64,000 nt of DNA from 2-02-FULL-66-14 sp037443705 (GCA_037443705.1 JBBINV010000003.1:1-64000), one strand, 5' to 3'; positions 48,158 through 57,820 are shown, counted from the first letter of the stretch. Numbers and translations are program-made. Notes: generated from the letters alone by a model not told the origin.

Positions 48158-48859
48158 TTGCCGGTTCCGATCTCGGTCCTGGTGGTGGAGGACGAGCCCG
48201 CGATCCTGGAGCTGATCGCGGTGAACCTGGAGCATGCCGGCTACGCGCCGCTGCGCGCCGGGAGCGCCGAGGCCGCCGGCCAGATCCTGCGCGAGATGCT
48301 GCCCGACGTGGTGCTCGTCGACTGGATGCTGCCCGGGCAGTCGGGCCTCGCGCTCGCGAGGAGGCTTCGCGCCGACGCGCGCACGCGCGAGGTCCCGATC
48401 CTGTTCCTCACCGCGCGCGCGCAGGAGCAGGACAAGGTCGCGGCGCTGGAAGCCGGAGCCGACGATTACCTCACCAAGCCCTTTTCGCCGCGCGAGCTCG
48501 TGGCGAGGATCCGCGCGGTGCTTCGCCGGCGCGCGCCCGAGCTCGGGGAGGCCCCGGTCGAGGTCGGGGGGCTGCGCCTCGAGCCCGCCTCGCAGAGCGT
48601 GAGCGGAAACGGCGCGGCGCTGGAGCTCAGCCCCACCGAGTTCCGCCTGCTCAGGTTCCTGATGACGCATCCCAACCGCGTCTACTCGCGCTCGAAGCTC
48701 CTCGACGCGGTCTGGGGCGACGGCGCGGTCGTGGAGGAGCGCACGGTGGACGTGCACATCCGCAGGCTTCGCAAGGCGCTCGAGCCGAGCGGGCACGACG
48801 CGCTGATCGAGACCGTGCGCGGCAGCGGCTACCTGCTGCGAGGGGCGGCGCGGCCGTGA
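48158..48859 (+). CDS. phoB: phosphate regulon response regulator PhoB
   Basis: OmpR-family response regulator, 233 residues. Receiver domain 1-120 with phosphoacceptor aspartate in VVLVDWMLPG near residue 54 and FLTARAQEQDKV; the C-terminal winged helix 135-230 with LSPTEFRLLRFLM, SRSKLLDAVWG and VEERTVDVHIRRLRKAL. The TTG start at 48158 follows phoU by two bases. It should bind the Pho box upstream of pstS. Confidence 0.95.
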   Translation: MPVPISVLVVEDEPAILELIAVNLEHAGYAPLRAGSAEAAGQILREMLPDVVLVDWMLPGQSGLALARRLRADARTREVPILFLTARAQEQDKVAALEAGADDYLTKPFSPRELVARIRAVLRRRAPELGEAPVEVGGLRLEPASQSVSGNGAALELSPTEFRLLRFLMTHPNRVYSRSKLLDAVWGDGAVVEERTVDVHIRRLRKALEPSGHDALIETVRGSGYLLRGAARP

Positions 48860-50088
48860 GCCTTCTCGCAGCGCTCCTCGCCCTGCTCGCCGCAGGGCTG
48901 GGCGCGGCGCTCGCGTGGCACCTGCGGGAGCTCGCGAAGCTGAGGCGCTGGGCCTCGCAGTCCCGTCTGCCGGACCCGCCCGAGTCGACCGGCGTCTGGG
49001 GCGAGGTGTTCAACCTGTTGCACCGGCACCGGCGCGCGAACCTCGGGCGCCGGCGCGAGCTCGCGCGCCTGATCGTGCGCTCGCGCCGCGCGGCGCAGGC
49101 GCTGCCCTACGGCGTGGCGGCATTGGATGCGGACATGCGCATCGACTGGTGCAACGCGGCGGCGCGCGTGCACCTCGGCATCGACCCCGAGCGCGACCGG
49201 GGCGAGCCGATCGTCAACTTCATGCGCCAGCCCGAGTTCGTGAAGTATCTGGAGGAGCGCGATTTCGGCCAGCCGCTGCGGCTCGGTGTCTCGCAGGGCC
49301 GGACGCTGTCGCTGCGGGTCGTGGAGGTCGACGAGCACGACTGGCTGCTGCTGTCGCGCGACGTCACGGGCGAGGCGCGGCTCGACGCGATGCGGCGCGA
49401 TTTCGTGGCGAACGTCTCGCACGAGCTGAGGACGCCGCTCACCGTGCTGACGGGATTCCTCGAGACGATCAAGGACCTGAAGCTCGAGCCGCAGCGCGTG
49501 CGCGACTACGTGGGTCTCATGGCGCCGCAGGCCGAGCGCATGCGCCGGATCATCGAGGACCTGCTCACGCTCTCCGCGCTCGAGCACGCGCCGCCGCCGC
49601 CCGAGGAGAGGGTCGCGGTGCGGCCGCTCCTCGAGCGCATCCGGGCGGAAGCCGAGCAGCTCTCGGGCGGCAGGCACCGGGTGCTGCTCGAGATCGGGTG
49701 CGCGCGGGACCTGCTCGGCTCCGAGGGCGAGCTGACGAGCGCATTCCTCAACCTCGTGACCAACGCGGTGCGCTACACGCCCGCCGGTGGCACGATCCGG
49801 ATCGGCTGGCGCACCGACGGCGCGGGCGCGGCATACTCCGTTCAGGACACCGGCATCGGCATCGAGCCCGGGCACATCGCGCGGCTCACCGAGCGCTTCT
49901 ACCGCGTAGACCGCGGACGCTCGCGCGAGACGGGCGGCACGGGCCTCGGGCTCGCGATCGTGAAGCACGCGCTCACGCGCCACCAGGCGATGCTCGAGAT
50001 CGAGAGCGCGCCGGGCAAGGGCAGCACCTTCCGCGCGCGCTTCCCCGCGGCGCGGCTGCTCGCCGCGGATCAGAAGGTGCCGGGGTAG
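48856..50088 (+). CDS. phoR: phosphate regulon sensor histidine kinase PhoR
   Basis: A 410-residue kinase: one N-terminal hydrophobic segment (2-22), a PAS domain (about 80-170; YGVAALDADMRIDWCNAAAR), HisKA with the phospho-histidine in FVANVSHELRTPLTVL near 190, and HATPase_c with FLNLVTNAVRYTP, DTGIGI and GGTGLGLAIVKH. GTG 48856 overlaps phoB as GTGA. The 3' end overlaps the convergent SDR gene by 19 bases. Confidence 0.95.
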   Translation: MSLLAALLALLAAGLGAALAWHLRELAKLRRWASQSRLPDPPESTGVWGEVFNLLHRHRRANLGRRRELARLIVRSRRAAQALPYGVAALDADMRIDWCNAAARVHLGIDPERDRGEPIVNFMRQPEFVKYLEERDFGQPLRLGVSQGRTLSLRVVEVDEHDWLLLSRDVTGEARLDAMRRDFVANVSHELRTPLTVLTGFLETIKDLKLEPQRVRDYVGLMAPQAERMRRIIEDLLTLSALEHAPPPPEERVAVRPLLERIRAEAEQLSGGRHRVLLEIGCARDLLGSEGELTSAFLNLVTNAVRYTPAGGTIRIGWRTDGAGAAYSVQDTGIGIEPGHIARLTERFYRVDRGRSRETGGTGLGLAIVKHALTRHQAMLEIESAPGKGSTFRARFPAARLLAADQKVPG

Positions 50089-50849
50089 GCGCCGCCGTCG
50101 ATCAGCAGGTTCTGCCCGGTGATGTACGCAGCCTGCGCGCTGCACAGGTACGCGCACAGGTCGCCGAACTCGCCGGGCGTGCCGAAGCGGCCCGCGGGAA
50201 TGCTTTTCTCGAGCGCCGCCTTCACTTCCTCGACCGGTTTTCCCTGCTGCTTCGCGTTGAACTCGGTGTTCGCGCGCAGGCGGTCGGTCCAGAAGCGCCC
50301 GGGGAGGAGGTTGTTGATCGTGACGTTGTGCGCGACGGTCCTGCGCGCGAGGCCCGCGACGAACCCGGTGAGCCCGGAGCGCGCGCCGTTCGAGAGCCCG
50401 AGCTCGGCGATCGGCGCCTTCACCGCGCTCGAGGTGATGTTGACGATGCGCCCGAATTTGCGCTCGATCATGCCGTCAATCACCGCCCTGGTGAGCTCGA
50501 TCGGCGCGAGCATGTTGGCGTCGATCGCGCGCAGCCAGTCCTCGCGCGACCAGTTGCGGAAATCCCCTGGCGGCGGGCCGCCCGCGTTGTTCACCAGGAT
50601 GTCGGGCGCGGGGCAGGCCGAGAGGGCCGCCGCGCGCCCCTCGGGCGTGGCGATATCGCCCGTCACCGCCGTCACCTTGACCCCCGTACTCTTGCGGATC
50701 TCCTCGGCGGTCGCCGCCAGGGCCTGCGCCCCGCGCGCCGTGATGACCAGGTTCACTCCCTCGCGCGCGAGCGACACCGCGCAGCCCTTGCCGAGGCCTT
50801 TGGACGCCGCGCACACGAGCGCGGTGCGGCCGCGAATCCCGAAATCCAT
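50070..50849 (-). CDS. short-chain dehydrogenase/reductase
   Basis: A 259-residue SDR. The Rossmann motif is AASKGLGKG (in place of TGxxxGIG) near residues 14-22; NNAGG near 90 and a serine in ITSSAVKA are visible, but the usual YxxxK is replaced around LGLSNGARSGLTGFV: the tyrosine of the catalytic motif reads as N (SNGAR), so this is a divergent type. Such SDRs exist that lack the classical tetrad. Substrate unknown. It follows the EamA gene by four bases on the minus strand. Confidence 0.85.
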   Translation of the reverse strand: MDFGIRGRTALVCAASKGLGKGCAVSLAREGVNLVITARGAQALAATAEEIRKSTGVKVTAVTGDIATPEGRAAALSACPAPDILVNNAGGPPPGDFRNWSREDWLRAIDANMLAPIELTRAVIDGMIERKFGRIVNITSSAVKAPIAELGLSNGARSGLTGFVAGLARRTVAHNVTINNLLPGRFWTDRLRANTEFNAKQQGKPVEEVKAALEKSIPAGRFGTPGEFGDLCAYLCSAQAAYITGQNLLIDGGAYPGTF

Positions 50850-50853
50850 GGCT

Positions 50854-51747
50854 CTAGCTCCCTTTCAGCGAAACCAGCAACACCCCGCATATTACGAGCA
50901 CGCCGCCCGCGAGCTGCAAAACGGTCAGCGTACCTTCGAGCAGCGCGAAATCGGCGATCACCGTCGTGACCGGCCCGAGCGCGCCGATCAGCGCGAAGTG
51001 GTTCGCGCCGATGCGCTTGAGGGCCTCCGCCACGAGCAGCACCGGGAGCACCGTGCACACGGTGGCGAGCAGCGCCGCGTAGATCCATACCACCTCGGGG
51101 AGCGCGAGGGCGGCGGGACTCTCGAGCAGTGCGAATTGGACCGCTGCCGGCGCGGTGGAGACGATCATGGTGTAGGCGGTGAACCGCACCGAGCCCACGC
51201 GCTTCACGAGCTGGCTGCCGGCCACCAGATATATCGCGTAGCAGGTCGCCGAGCCGAACACGAGCATCGCGCCCAGCAGAAAGAGCCTTCCCTCCCTGCT
51301 TTCTCCAAGTTGATGGGAAAGCACGAGCGCGATACCGGCATAGCAGAGACCGAGCGCCGAGATCTCCCTGCGGGACGGTCTCTTGCCGAGAAACAGGAAC
51401 GAAAGCAGCACGACAAGGGTGGGATAAAGGAACATGATCAGGCGCCCCACGCCCGCCGAAACGTACTGCAGCCCCAGGAAATCGAGCAGGCTCGCCGCGT
51501 AGTAGCCGAGGAACCCCAGGCCCGCGATCCCGAGCCAGTCGCGCCGCCCGATCGGCGCCGCGCCGCGCATCCACCACGCCATCGCGAGGAAGAACGGCAG
51601 CGCGAGCGTCATGCGAAGGAAAAGCAGCGTCGTCGCCGAAACGGGCGCCGCCGCGTAGCCCAGCTTGATGAGAACCGGCCGGAACGCGAACGCGATCGTT
51701 CCGGCGAGGGCGAAGCCTAAGCCCCAGAGCCGCTCGTGCGCGTTCAA
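50854..51747 (-). CDS. EamA/DMT-family transporter
   Basis: An inner-membrane protein of 297 residues with ten helices in two EamA repeats (FRPVLIKLGYAAAPVSATTLLFLR and TYxxAYLVAG-like CYAIYLVAGSQLVKRVGSVRFTAYTM). Drug/metabolite exporters of this type move metabolites or amino acids out of the cell; the substrate is unknown. The TTG start at 51747 overlaps the HerA-like gene stop (TTGA). No other start codon lies at the N-terminus. Confidence 0.88.
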   Translation of the reverse strand: MNAHERLWGLGFALAGTIAFAFRPVLIKLGYAAAPVSATTLLFLRMTLALPFFLAMAWWMRGAAPIGRRDWLGIAGLGFLGYYAASLLDFLGLQYVSAGVGRLIMFLYPTLVVLLSFLFLGKRPSRREISALGLCYAGIALVLSHQLGESREGRLFLLGAMLVFGSATCYAIYLVAGSQLVKRVGSVRFTAYTMIVSTAPAAVQFALLESPAALALPEVVWIYAALLATVCTVLPVLLVAEALKRIGANHFALIGALGPVTTVIADFALLEGTLTVLQLAGGVLVICGVLLVSLKGS

Positions 51748-53216
51748 CGGCGCTTGCCAAGGATCGAGCCGAGCACGCCCCGGAGCACCTGCCGGCCGAG
51801 CTCGGAGCCTATCGCGCGCGCGGCGCTCTTCGCCATCGCCTCCACGATGCCCTGCGACTGCTTTCCGCCGCGCGGCCCGGTCTTTCCGAACAGGATGTCG
51901 GAGACGGGATTGGGGGCGGGCGCTTTCGGCGCCTCGCCGTGCGCCACGGTGCGCGCCTTCAGCTTTTCGTACGCCGACTCTCTGTCGACGGTTTTCTCGT
52001 ACTTGTCTTGGAGGCTCGATCCCTGGACGAGGCTTCTCCTTTCCTCTTCCGCGACCGGCCCGATGCGCGAGCCGGGCGGCACCACGAAGGCGCGTTCGAC
52101 CACGCACGGCCGGCCTTTCTCGTCCAGGAACGAAACGAGCGCCTCGCCCACCTCGAGCTCGGTGATCGCGCGATCCGCCTTCAGCTTCGGGTTCGGCCGC
52201 AGCGTCTCGGCGGCGGCCTTCACCGCCTTCTGGTCCCTGGGCGTGAAGGCGCGCAGTGCGTGCTGGACGCGGTTTCCGAGCTGCCCGAGCACGGTTTCGG
52301 GGATGTCGAGCGGGTTCTGGGTCACGAAGAACACGCCCACGCCCTTGGAGCGGATCAGCCGCACCACCTGTTCGACCTTGTCGAGGAGCGCCTTCGGCGC
52401 CTCGTCGAACAGCAGATGCGCCTCGTCGAAGAAGAACACGAGCCCGGGCTTTTCGGGATCGCCCGCCTCCGGCAGGCGCTCGAAGAGCTCGGCGAGGAGC
52501 CAAAGGAGGAACGCCGAATACAGCTTCGGCGACTCCAGCAGCTTGTCCGCGGCGAGGATGTTCACCACGCCCCTGCCGCCGCGCACCTGCATCAGGTCGT
52601 CGATGTCGAGCATCGGCTCGCCGAGGAACTGGCCGGCGCCCTGCGCCTCGAGCGCGAGCAGCCCGCGCTGAATGGCGCCGATCGAGGCCGCGGACACATT
52701 GCCGTACTCGGTGGTGAACCGCGCCGCGTTCTCGCCGACGTACGCGAGCATCGCGCGCAGGTCCTTTGCGTCGAGCAGCAGCAGCCCCGCGTCGTCCGCG
52801 ATCCTGAAGACGACGTTGAGCACGCCCTCCTGGGTGTCGTTCAGGCCGAGCATCCGCGAAAGGAGCAGCGGCCCCATGTCGGAGACGGTGGCGCGCACCG
52901 GGTGTCCTTGCTTGCCGAACACATCCCAGAGCGCCACCGGGCAGGCTTCGGGTCGGAAGGGAATCTTCAGCGCCTTGAGCCTTTCGAGGACTTTCGCGTT
53001 TTCCCCGGCAGGCTTCGCCAGCCCGGTCAGGTCGCCCTTCACATCGGCCATGAAGACCGGCACCCCGATCGCCGAGAGCGCGTGCGCCAGCGCCTGCAGG
53101 GTCACGGTCTTGCCGGTGCCGGTGGCGCCGGCGATCAGGCCGTGGCGGTTGGCGAGCGCGGGAAGGAGGTGAAGCTCGGCCTTGTCGTTCTTCGCAATGA
53201 GGAGCGGCGAGGCCAT
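51744..53216 (-). CDS. HerA-like ATPase, DUF853 family
   Basis: A 490-residue P-loop ATPase. Walker A GATGTGKTVTLQAL at about residues 26-39, Walker B LVFFFDEAHLLFDEAP near 255, and VRGGRGVVNILAADKLLESPKLYS in between; the C-terminal part is charged and may contact nucleic acid. DUF853 proteins resemble HerA-FtsK translocases but their role is not settled. ATG 53216 lies 18 bases from the divergent yebC start. Confidence 0.9.
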   Translation of the reverse strand: MASPLLIAKNDKAELHLLPALANRHGLIAGATGTGKTVTLQALAHALSAIGVPVFMADVKGDLTGLAKPAGENAKVLERLKALKIPFRPEACPVALWDVFGKQGHPVRATVSDMGPLLLSRMLGLNDTQEGVLNVVFRIADDAGLLLLDAKDLRAMLAYVGENAARFTTEYGNVSAASIGAIQRGLLALEAQGAGQFLGEPMLDIDDLMQVRGGRGVVNILAADKLLESPKLYSAFLLWLLAELFERLPEAGDPEKPGLVFFFDEAHLLFDEAPKALLDKVEQVVRLIRSKGVGVFFVTQNPLDIPETVLGQLGNRVQHALRAFTPRDQKAVKAAAETLRPNPKLKADRAITELEVGEALVSFLDEKGRPCVVERAFVVPPGSRIGPVAEEERRSLVQGSSLQDKYEKTVDRESAYEKLKARTVAHGEAPKAPAPNPVSDILFGKTGPRGGKQSQGIVEAMAKSAARAIGSELGRQVLRGVLGSILGKRR

Positions 53217-53222
53217 GGCGGT

Positions 53223-53228
53223 TAAAAT
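53223..53228 (+). promoter_or_regulatory. candidate -10 element for yebC (leaderless)
   Basis: TAAAAT at 53223-53228 ends six bases before the yebC ATG. There is no Shine-Dalgarno in the 18-base gap between the two divergent start codons. A -35 hexamer is not visible. Confidence 0.4.
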
Positions 53229-53234
53229 TATGAC

Positions 53235-53963
53235 ATGGCGGGTCACAGCAAATGGGCGAACATCAAGCACCGCAAGGCTGCCGCGGATGCGAAGAAGGGC
53301 AAGGTGTTCACGCGCCTGATCAAGGAGATCACGGTCGCGGCGAAGCTCGGAGGGGGCGATCCGGGGTCCAACCCGCGCCTGCGCCTTGCGCTCGACAAGG
53401 CGCGCGAAGCGAATATGACGAAGGATTCTGTCACGCGCGCGATCCAGCGCGGCACCGGTGAGCTGGAAGGCGTCACCTACGAGGAGGTGCGCTACGAGGG
53501 CTACGGGGTGGGCGGCGCCGCAGTGATGGTCGATTGCCTGACCGACAACCGCACGCGCACGGTGGCCGAGGTGCGTCACGCCTTCACCAAGAACGGCGGC
53601 AACCTCGGCTCGGACGGCTCGGTTGCGTTCCTTTTCCAGCACCGCGGACAGTTCCTGTTCGCGCCCGGGGCGAGCGAGGAGAAGGTGATGGAAGCGGCGC
53701 TCGAGGCCGGCGCCGAGGACGTGATCGCGAACGAGGACGGCTCGATCGAGGTGGTGTGCGCGCCCGCCGATTTCGAGGCGGTGAAGTCCGCGCTCGAGCG
53801 CGCGGGCCTCAAGCCCGAAGCCGCCGCGGTCACGATGCGGCCGGTGGGCGAAAGCGTGCTCGCGGGCGAGGACGCCGCGAAGATGCGGCGGCTGATCGAA
53901 GCGCTCGAGGCGCTCGACGACGTGCAGGAGGTGTACACCACTGCCGCCCTCGAGGAAGCGTGA
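53235..53963 (+). CDS. yebC: YebC/PmpR (TACO1) family protein
   Basis: A 242-residue protein beginning MAGHSKWANIKHRKAAADAKKG (in two parts), with three TACO1 domains and the GGAAVMVDCLTDNRTRTVAEVRHAFTKNGGNLG segment. Members act as transcription regulators or help ribosomes through difficult sequences. It precedes ruvC with a GTGA overlap, the classic yebC-ruvCAB order. Confidence 0.95.
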   Translation: MAGHSKWANIKHRKAAADAKKGKVFTRLIKEITVAAKLGGGDPGSNPRLRLALDKAREANMTKDSVTRAIQRGTGELEGVTYEEVRYEGYGVGGAAVMVDCLTDNRTRTVAEVRHAFTKNGGNLGSDGSVAFLFQHRGQFLFAPGASEEKVMEAALEAGAEDVIANEDGSIEVVCAPADFEAVKSALERAGLKPEAAAVTMRPVGESVLAGEDAAKMRRLIEALEALDDVQEVYTTAALEEA

Positions 53964-54475
53964 GGATCCTCGGCATCGATCCGGGCCTGCGCGTGACCGG
54001 ATTCGGGGTGATCGAATCCAGGGGCAACGAGCTTCGATACCTGGCGAGCGGCTGCGTGCGCTCGGGCGAGGGTCCGCTCGCCGAGCGCCTGAAAGTGCTG
54101 CTGGAGGGGCTCGCCGAGGTGATCGCCGCGAACCGCCCGCGCGAAGTCGCGATCGAGAAGGTTTTCGTCAACGTCAATCCCCAGTCGACGCTGCTGCTCG
54201 GGCAGGCGCGCGGCACCGCGATCTGCGCCGCGGTGCTCGCCGGGCTGCCGGTGGCGGAGTACACCGCGCTGCAGGTCAAGCAATCGGTGGTCGGCAAGGG
54301 CCACGCGGCGAAGGGCCAGGTTCAGCACATGGTGCGGCGGCTGCTCGCGCTCCCGGGCGATCCGAGCCCCGACGCGGCGGACGCGCTTGCCTGCGCGATC
54401 TGCCACGCGCATGGGGGCAAACTGGGTAGTCTTTCCACCCGAAATCTTCGCCTGAGGAACGGGAGGCTGGTCTGA
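53960..54475 (+). CDS. ruvC: Holliday junction endonuclease RuvC
   Basis: Resolvase of 171 residues. The acidic active site is D6 in ILGIDPGL, the glutamate in AIEKVFVNVN, and the aspartate pair in SPDAADALACAICHAH. GTG 53960 overlaps yebC. Its stop overlaps the ruvA start as CTGA. Confidence 0.96.
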   Translation: MRILGIDPGLRVTGFGVIESRGNELRYLASGCVRSGEGPLAERLKVLLEGLAEVIAANRPREVAIEKVFVNVNPQSTLLLGQARGTAICAAVLAGLPVAEYTALQVKQSVVGKGHAAKGQVQHMVRRLLALPGDPSPDAADALACAICHAHGGKLGSLSTRNLRLRNGRLV

Positions 54476-55041
54476 TCGGCCGCCTCACCGGCAGGCTCGC
54501 CGCGAAGCACCCGCCGCAGGTGCTGCTCGACGTTGGCGGCGTCGCCTACGAGATCGACGTTCCCATGAGCACTTTCTACAACCTGCCGGCTACGGGCGAG
54601 GAAGTGACGCTGCATACGCACCTCGTCGTGCGCGAGGACGCGCACGTGCTCTACGGCTTCGCGACGCTCGAGGAGCGCGCGGCGTTCCGGCAGCTGATCC
54701 GCATCTCCGGCATCGGCGCGCGCACCGCGCTCGCGGTGCTCTCGGGACTCTCGGTCGCCGACCTCGCGCAGGCGGTGGCGCTCCAGGAAGCGGGACGCCT
54801 CACCAAGATCCCCGGCATCGGGAAGAAAACCGCCGAGCGGCTGCTGCTCGAGCTGAAGGGCAAGCTTGCGGAAGCCGCGGCCAAGCAGCCCGCGGCCGCG
54901 AACGCCGCCGACATCCTGAACGCCCTCGTGGGCCTGGGCTACAGCGAGAAAGAGGCGCTCGCCGCGATCAAGGGCCTGGCGCCGGGCGTCGCGGTCGCCG
55001 AGGGCATCCGGCAGGCGCTCAAGTCACTGGCGAAGGGGTAG
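54472..55041 (+). CDS. ruvA: Holliday junction branch migration protein RuvA, CTG start
   Basis: DNA-binding tetramer subunit that loads RuvB on four-way junctions; 189 residues. Domain I IGRLTGRLAAKHPPQVLLDVGGVAYEIDVP, domain II with the helix-hairpin-helix GIGARTALAVLSGL and IPGIGKKTAERLLLEL, and domain III ALVGLGYSEKEALAAI. The family start MIGRLTG is encoded as CTG ATC GGC CGC at 54472, overlapping the ruvC stop. The first GTG is 16 codons inside domain I and would remove a conserved strand. Its 3' end overlaps the convergent fic gene by 18 bases. Confidence 0.95.
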   Translation: MIGRLTGRLAAKHPPQVLLDVGGVAYEIDVPMSTFYNLPATGEEVTLHTHLVVREDAHVLYGFATLEERAAFRQLIRISGIGARTALAVLSGLSVADLAQAVALQEAGRLTKIPGIGKKTAERLLLELKGKLAEAAAKQPAAANAADILNALVGLGYSEKEALAAIKGLAPGVAVAEGIRQALKSLAKG

Positions 55042-56235
55042 GTTCTTCTTAATGGATGAGCGGCCGTCCTTTATGGTCGGCTCCAGTTCCGCGGCCAGAT
55101 ACTCGACGTAGCGCCGGTAGCTGAAGACGCGGCCCCGCTGGCGGTTCGTCAGCTCGCCGACGATGCCGACGCGTTCGAGATGCGCCAGCGATTTGTTGAC
55201 CGTGGCCGGCGTAAGCTTCGTCGCCTTGACCAGGGCGGCCGAGGTTGCGAGAGGCTGGCGCTGCAGCGCCTGGTGGACCGCGAGCGCCGAGGTCGCCGCG
55301 CGCCCCAGGCCGGCGATGCGATCGCGGTCCCTGTTCACGAGCGCGAGCAGGGCATTTGCCGTCGTCACGGCCTGCGTCGCGCTGACCTCGATGCCCTCGG
55401 CGAAGTAGTCGAGCCAGCGCTCCCAGTCCCCACGCAGGCGCACCTCGTTGAGCAGCTCGTAGTAGAGCGCACGGTGCGTCTTGAAATAGAGGCTCGGATA
55501 CAGCATCGGCTGGCGCAGCACGCCGTCGGCCACCAGTTGCAGCACGATGAGCAGCCGTCCGATGCGGCCGTTGCCGTCGAGGAAGGGATGGATCGTCTCG
55601 AACTGCACGTGCGCGAGCGCCGCCTTGACGAGCGGGGGCGTGGCCTCCGGCTCGTCATTGAGGAAGCGCTCCAGGTGCCTGATGCATTCGGGCACGGCAT
55701 CCGCGGGCGGCGGGACGAAGACCGCGTTGCCGGGCCGCGTGCCCCCGATCCAGACCTGCGAGCGGCGGACCTCTCCCGGGGTCTTGCCGCGGCCGCGAGG
55801 ATGATTGAGCAGCACCTTGTGCATATCGCACAGGAGCCGCGCGCACAGTGGCAGGCCGCCGCGCAGCTTCTTCAGGCCGGTTTCCAGAGCCGCCACGCAG
55901 CGGCTCACCTCCCGCGCGTCCTCCACCGGCACGCCGGGTTCCTCGTCGATTTCGTACAGGAGCAGGTCGGCGATCGAGGACTGCGTGCCCTCGATCTGCG
56001 ACGACAGCACCGCTTCCTTGCGCACGAAGCTGTAGAGCACCAGCGCGGCGTTCGGCAGCAGGCTGGTGACCGCATCGAGCCGCCCGAGCGCCACCAACGC
56101 GGCGTCGAAGCGCCGCCGAAGCCCAGCCGACCACACCACCGCCGGTTCCGGCGGCAGCGGCGCGGGCACGAACGCCTGGAAGGGTTCGCTCGCCGTCGTC
56201 ATCTTGACGTAGCGGCCGGGCGCGGGGCGGTGCAT
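55024..56235 (-). CDS. Fic-family protein (AMPylation domain) with C-terminal winged helix
   Basis: A 403-residue protein of the Fic/DOC_N type. N-terminal helical domain with the inhibitory motif SxxxEG (S78-G83, SSQIEG), the Fic core with HPFLDGNGRIGR at residues 216-227 complete, and a C-terminal winged helix near 310-380 (LVKATKLTPATVNKSLAHLERVGIV). The histidine is the AMP-transfer base. This class often AMPylates a partner and regulates its own gene. It sits on the opposite strand between ruvA and ruvB and splits that operon. ATG 56235 or 56202 (MTTASEP) may be the start. Boxes upstream are described separately. Confidence 0.92.
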   Translation of the reverse strand: MHRPAPGRYVKMTTASEPFQAFVPAPLPPEPAVVWSAGLRRRFDAALVALGRLDAVTSLLPNAALVLYSFVRKEAVLSSQIEGTQSSIADLLLYEIDEEPGVPVEDAREVSRCVAALETGLKKLRGGLPLCARLLCDMHKVLLNHPRGRGKTPGEVRRSQVWIGGTRPGNAVFVPPPADAVPECIRHLERFLNDEPEATPPLVKAALAHVQFETIHPFLDGNGRIGRLLIVLQLVADGVLRQPMLYPSLYFKTHRALYYELLNEVRLRGDWERWLDYFAEGIEVSATQAVTTANALLALVNRDRDRIAGLGRAATSALAVHQALQRQPLATSAALVKATKLTPATVNKSLAHLERVGIVGELTNRQRGRVFSYRRYVEYLAAELEPTIKDGRSSIKKNLPLRQ

Positions 56236-56247
56236 GGCGGCTCGGGC

Positions 56248-56321
56248 AACCTAAATTAAGAACCGGCGTTATTTTAGGTTAATTCATCAACCTAAATCAA
56301 CCGTCGGACGGCTTTTAGGTT
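56248..56321. promoter_or_regulatory. four alternating AACCTAAA boxes upstream of fic
   Basis: AACCTAAA at 56248-56255 and 56289-56296, and its complement TTTAGGTT at 56273-56280 and 56314-56321. The gaps are 17, 8 and 17 bases, so the array is symmetric about 56284.5 and can be read as two palindromes or as one nested set. It is AT-rich inside a GC-rich region and lies just before fic and before ruvB. It looks like a repressor operator, with the Fic winged helix as the first candidate to bind it. Confidence 0.75.
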
Positions 56322-56360
56322 CGCCGAGCGTGGGCAAGATAACGTCAGCCGCGGCACCGG

Positions 56361-56366
56361 TAAGAT
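56361..56366 (+). promoter_or_regulatory. candidate -10 element for ruvB (leaderless)
   Basis: TAAGAT at 56361-56366 ends six bases before ATG 56373 and there is no Shine-Dalgarno. Since fic separates ruvB from ruvCA, ruvB needs its own promoter, and this is the best candidate. A -35 hexamer is not clear. Confidence 0.4.
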
Positions 56367-56372
56367 ACGCCC

Positions 56373-57418
<1,046 letters not shown>

Positions 57419-57422
<4 letters not shown>

Positions 57423-57820
57423 CACCGTTTACGTTCCAGGTGCGCGTGTATTATGAGGACACCGACCGCGGCGGCGTGGTGTACTACGCGAACTACCTGC
57501 GCTTCTTCGAGCGCGCGCGGACCGAGTGGCTGCGAAGCCTCGGGGTGAACCAGGAGCGGCTGGCGGAGGCCCAAGGGATCGGCTTCGTGGTGGCGCGCGC
57601 CGAGATCGACTTCCGGGCAGGCGCCCGGCTGGACGATCTGCTCGGCGTCACGGTGAAGATGATCGAAAAGAAGAAAACCTATCTCTGGCTCGAGCAGGAA
57701 GCGCGGCGCGAGGATGGCGCGGTGTGCGCGGCCGCGCGCATCCAGGCGGCGTGCGTGCGGCTTCGCGATGCGCGCCCGCAGCCGCTGCCCGAGCCCCTCG
57801 CCGCGAGGATACCCGGATGA
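57419..57820 (+). CDS. ybgC: tol-pal system-associated acyl-CoA thioesterase YbgC
   Basis: Hotdog-fold thioesterase of 133 residues. The catalytic aspartate is in YYEDTDRGGVVYYANYLRFFERART near residue 14. It hydrolyses short or phospholipid-linked acyl-CoA and is the usual first gene before tolQ. The start TTG 57419 (TPFTFQVRVYY) overlaps ruvB; tolQ overlaps its stop as ATGA. Confidence 0.95.
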
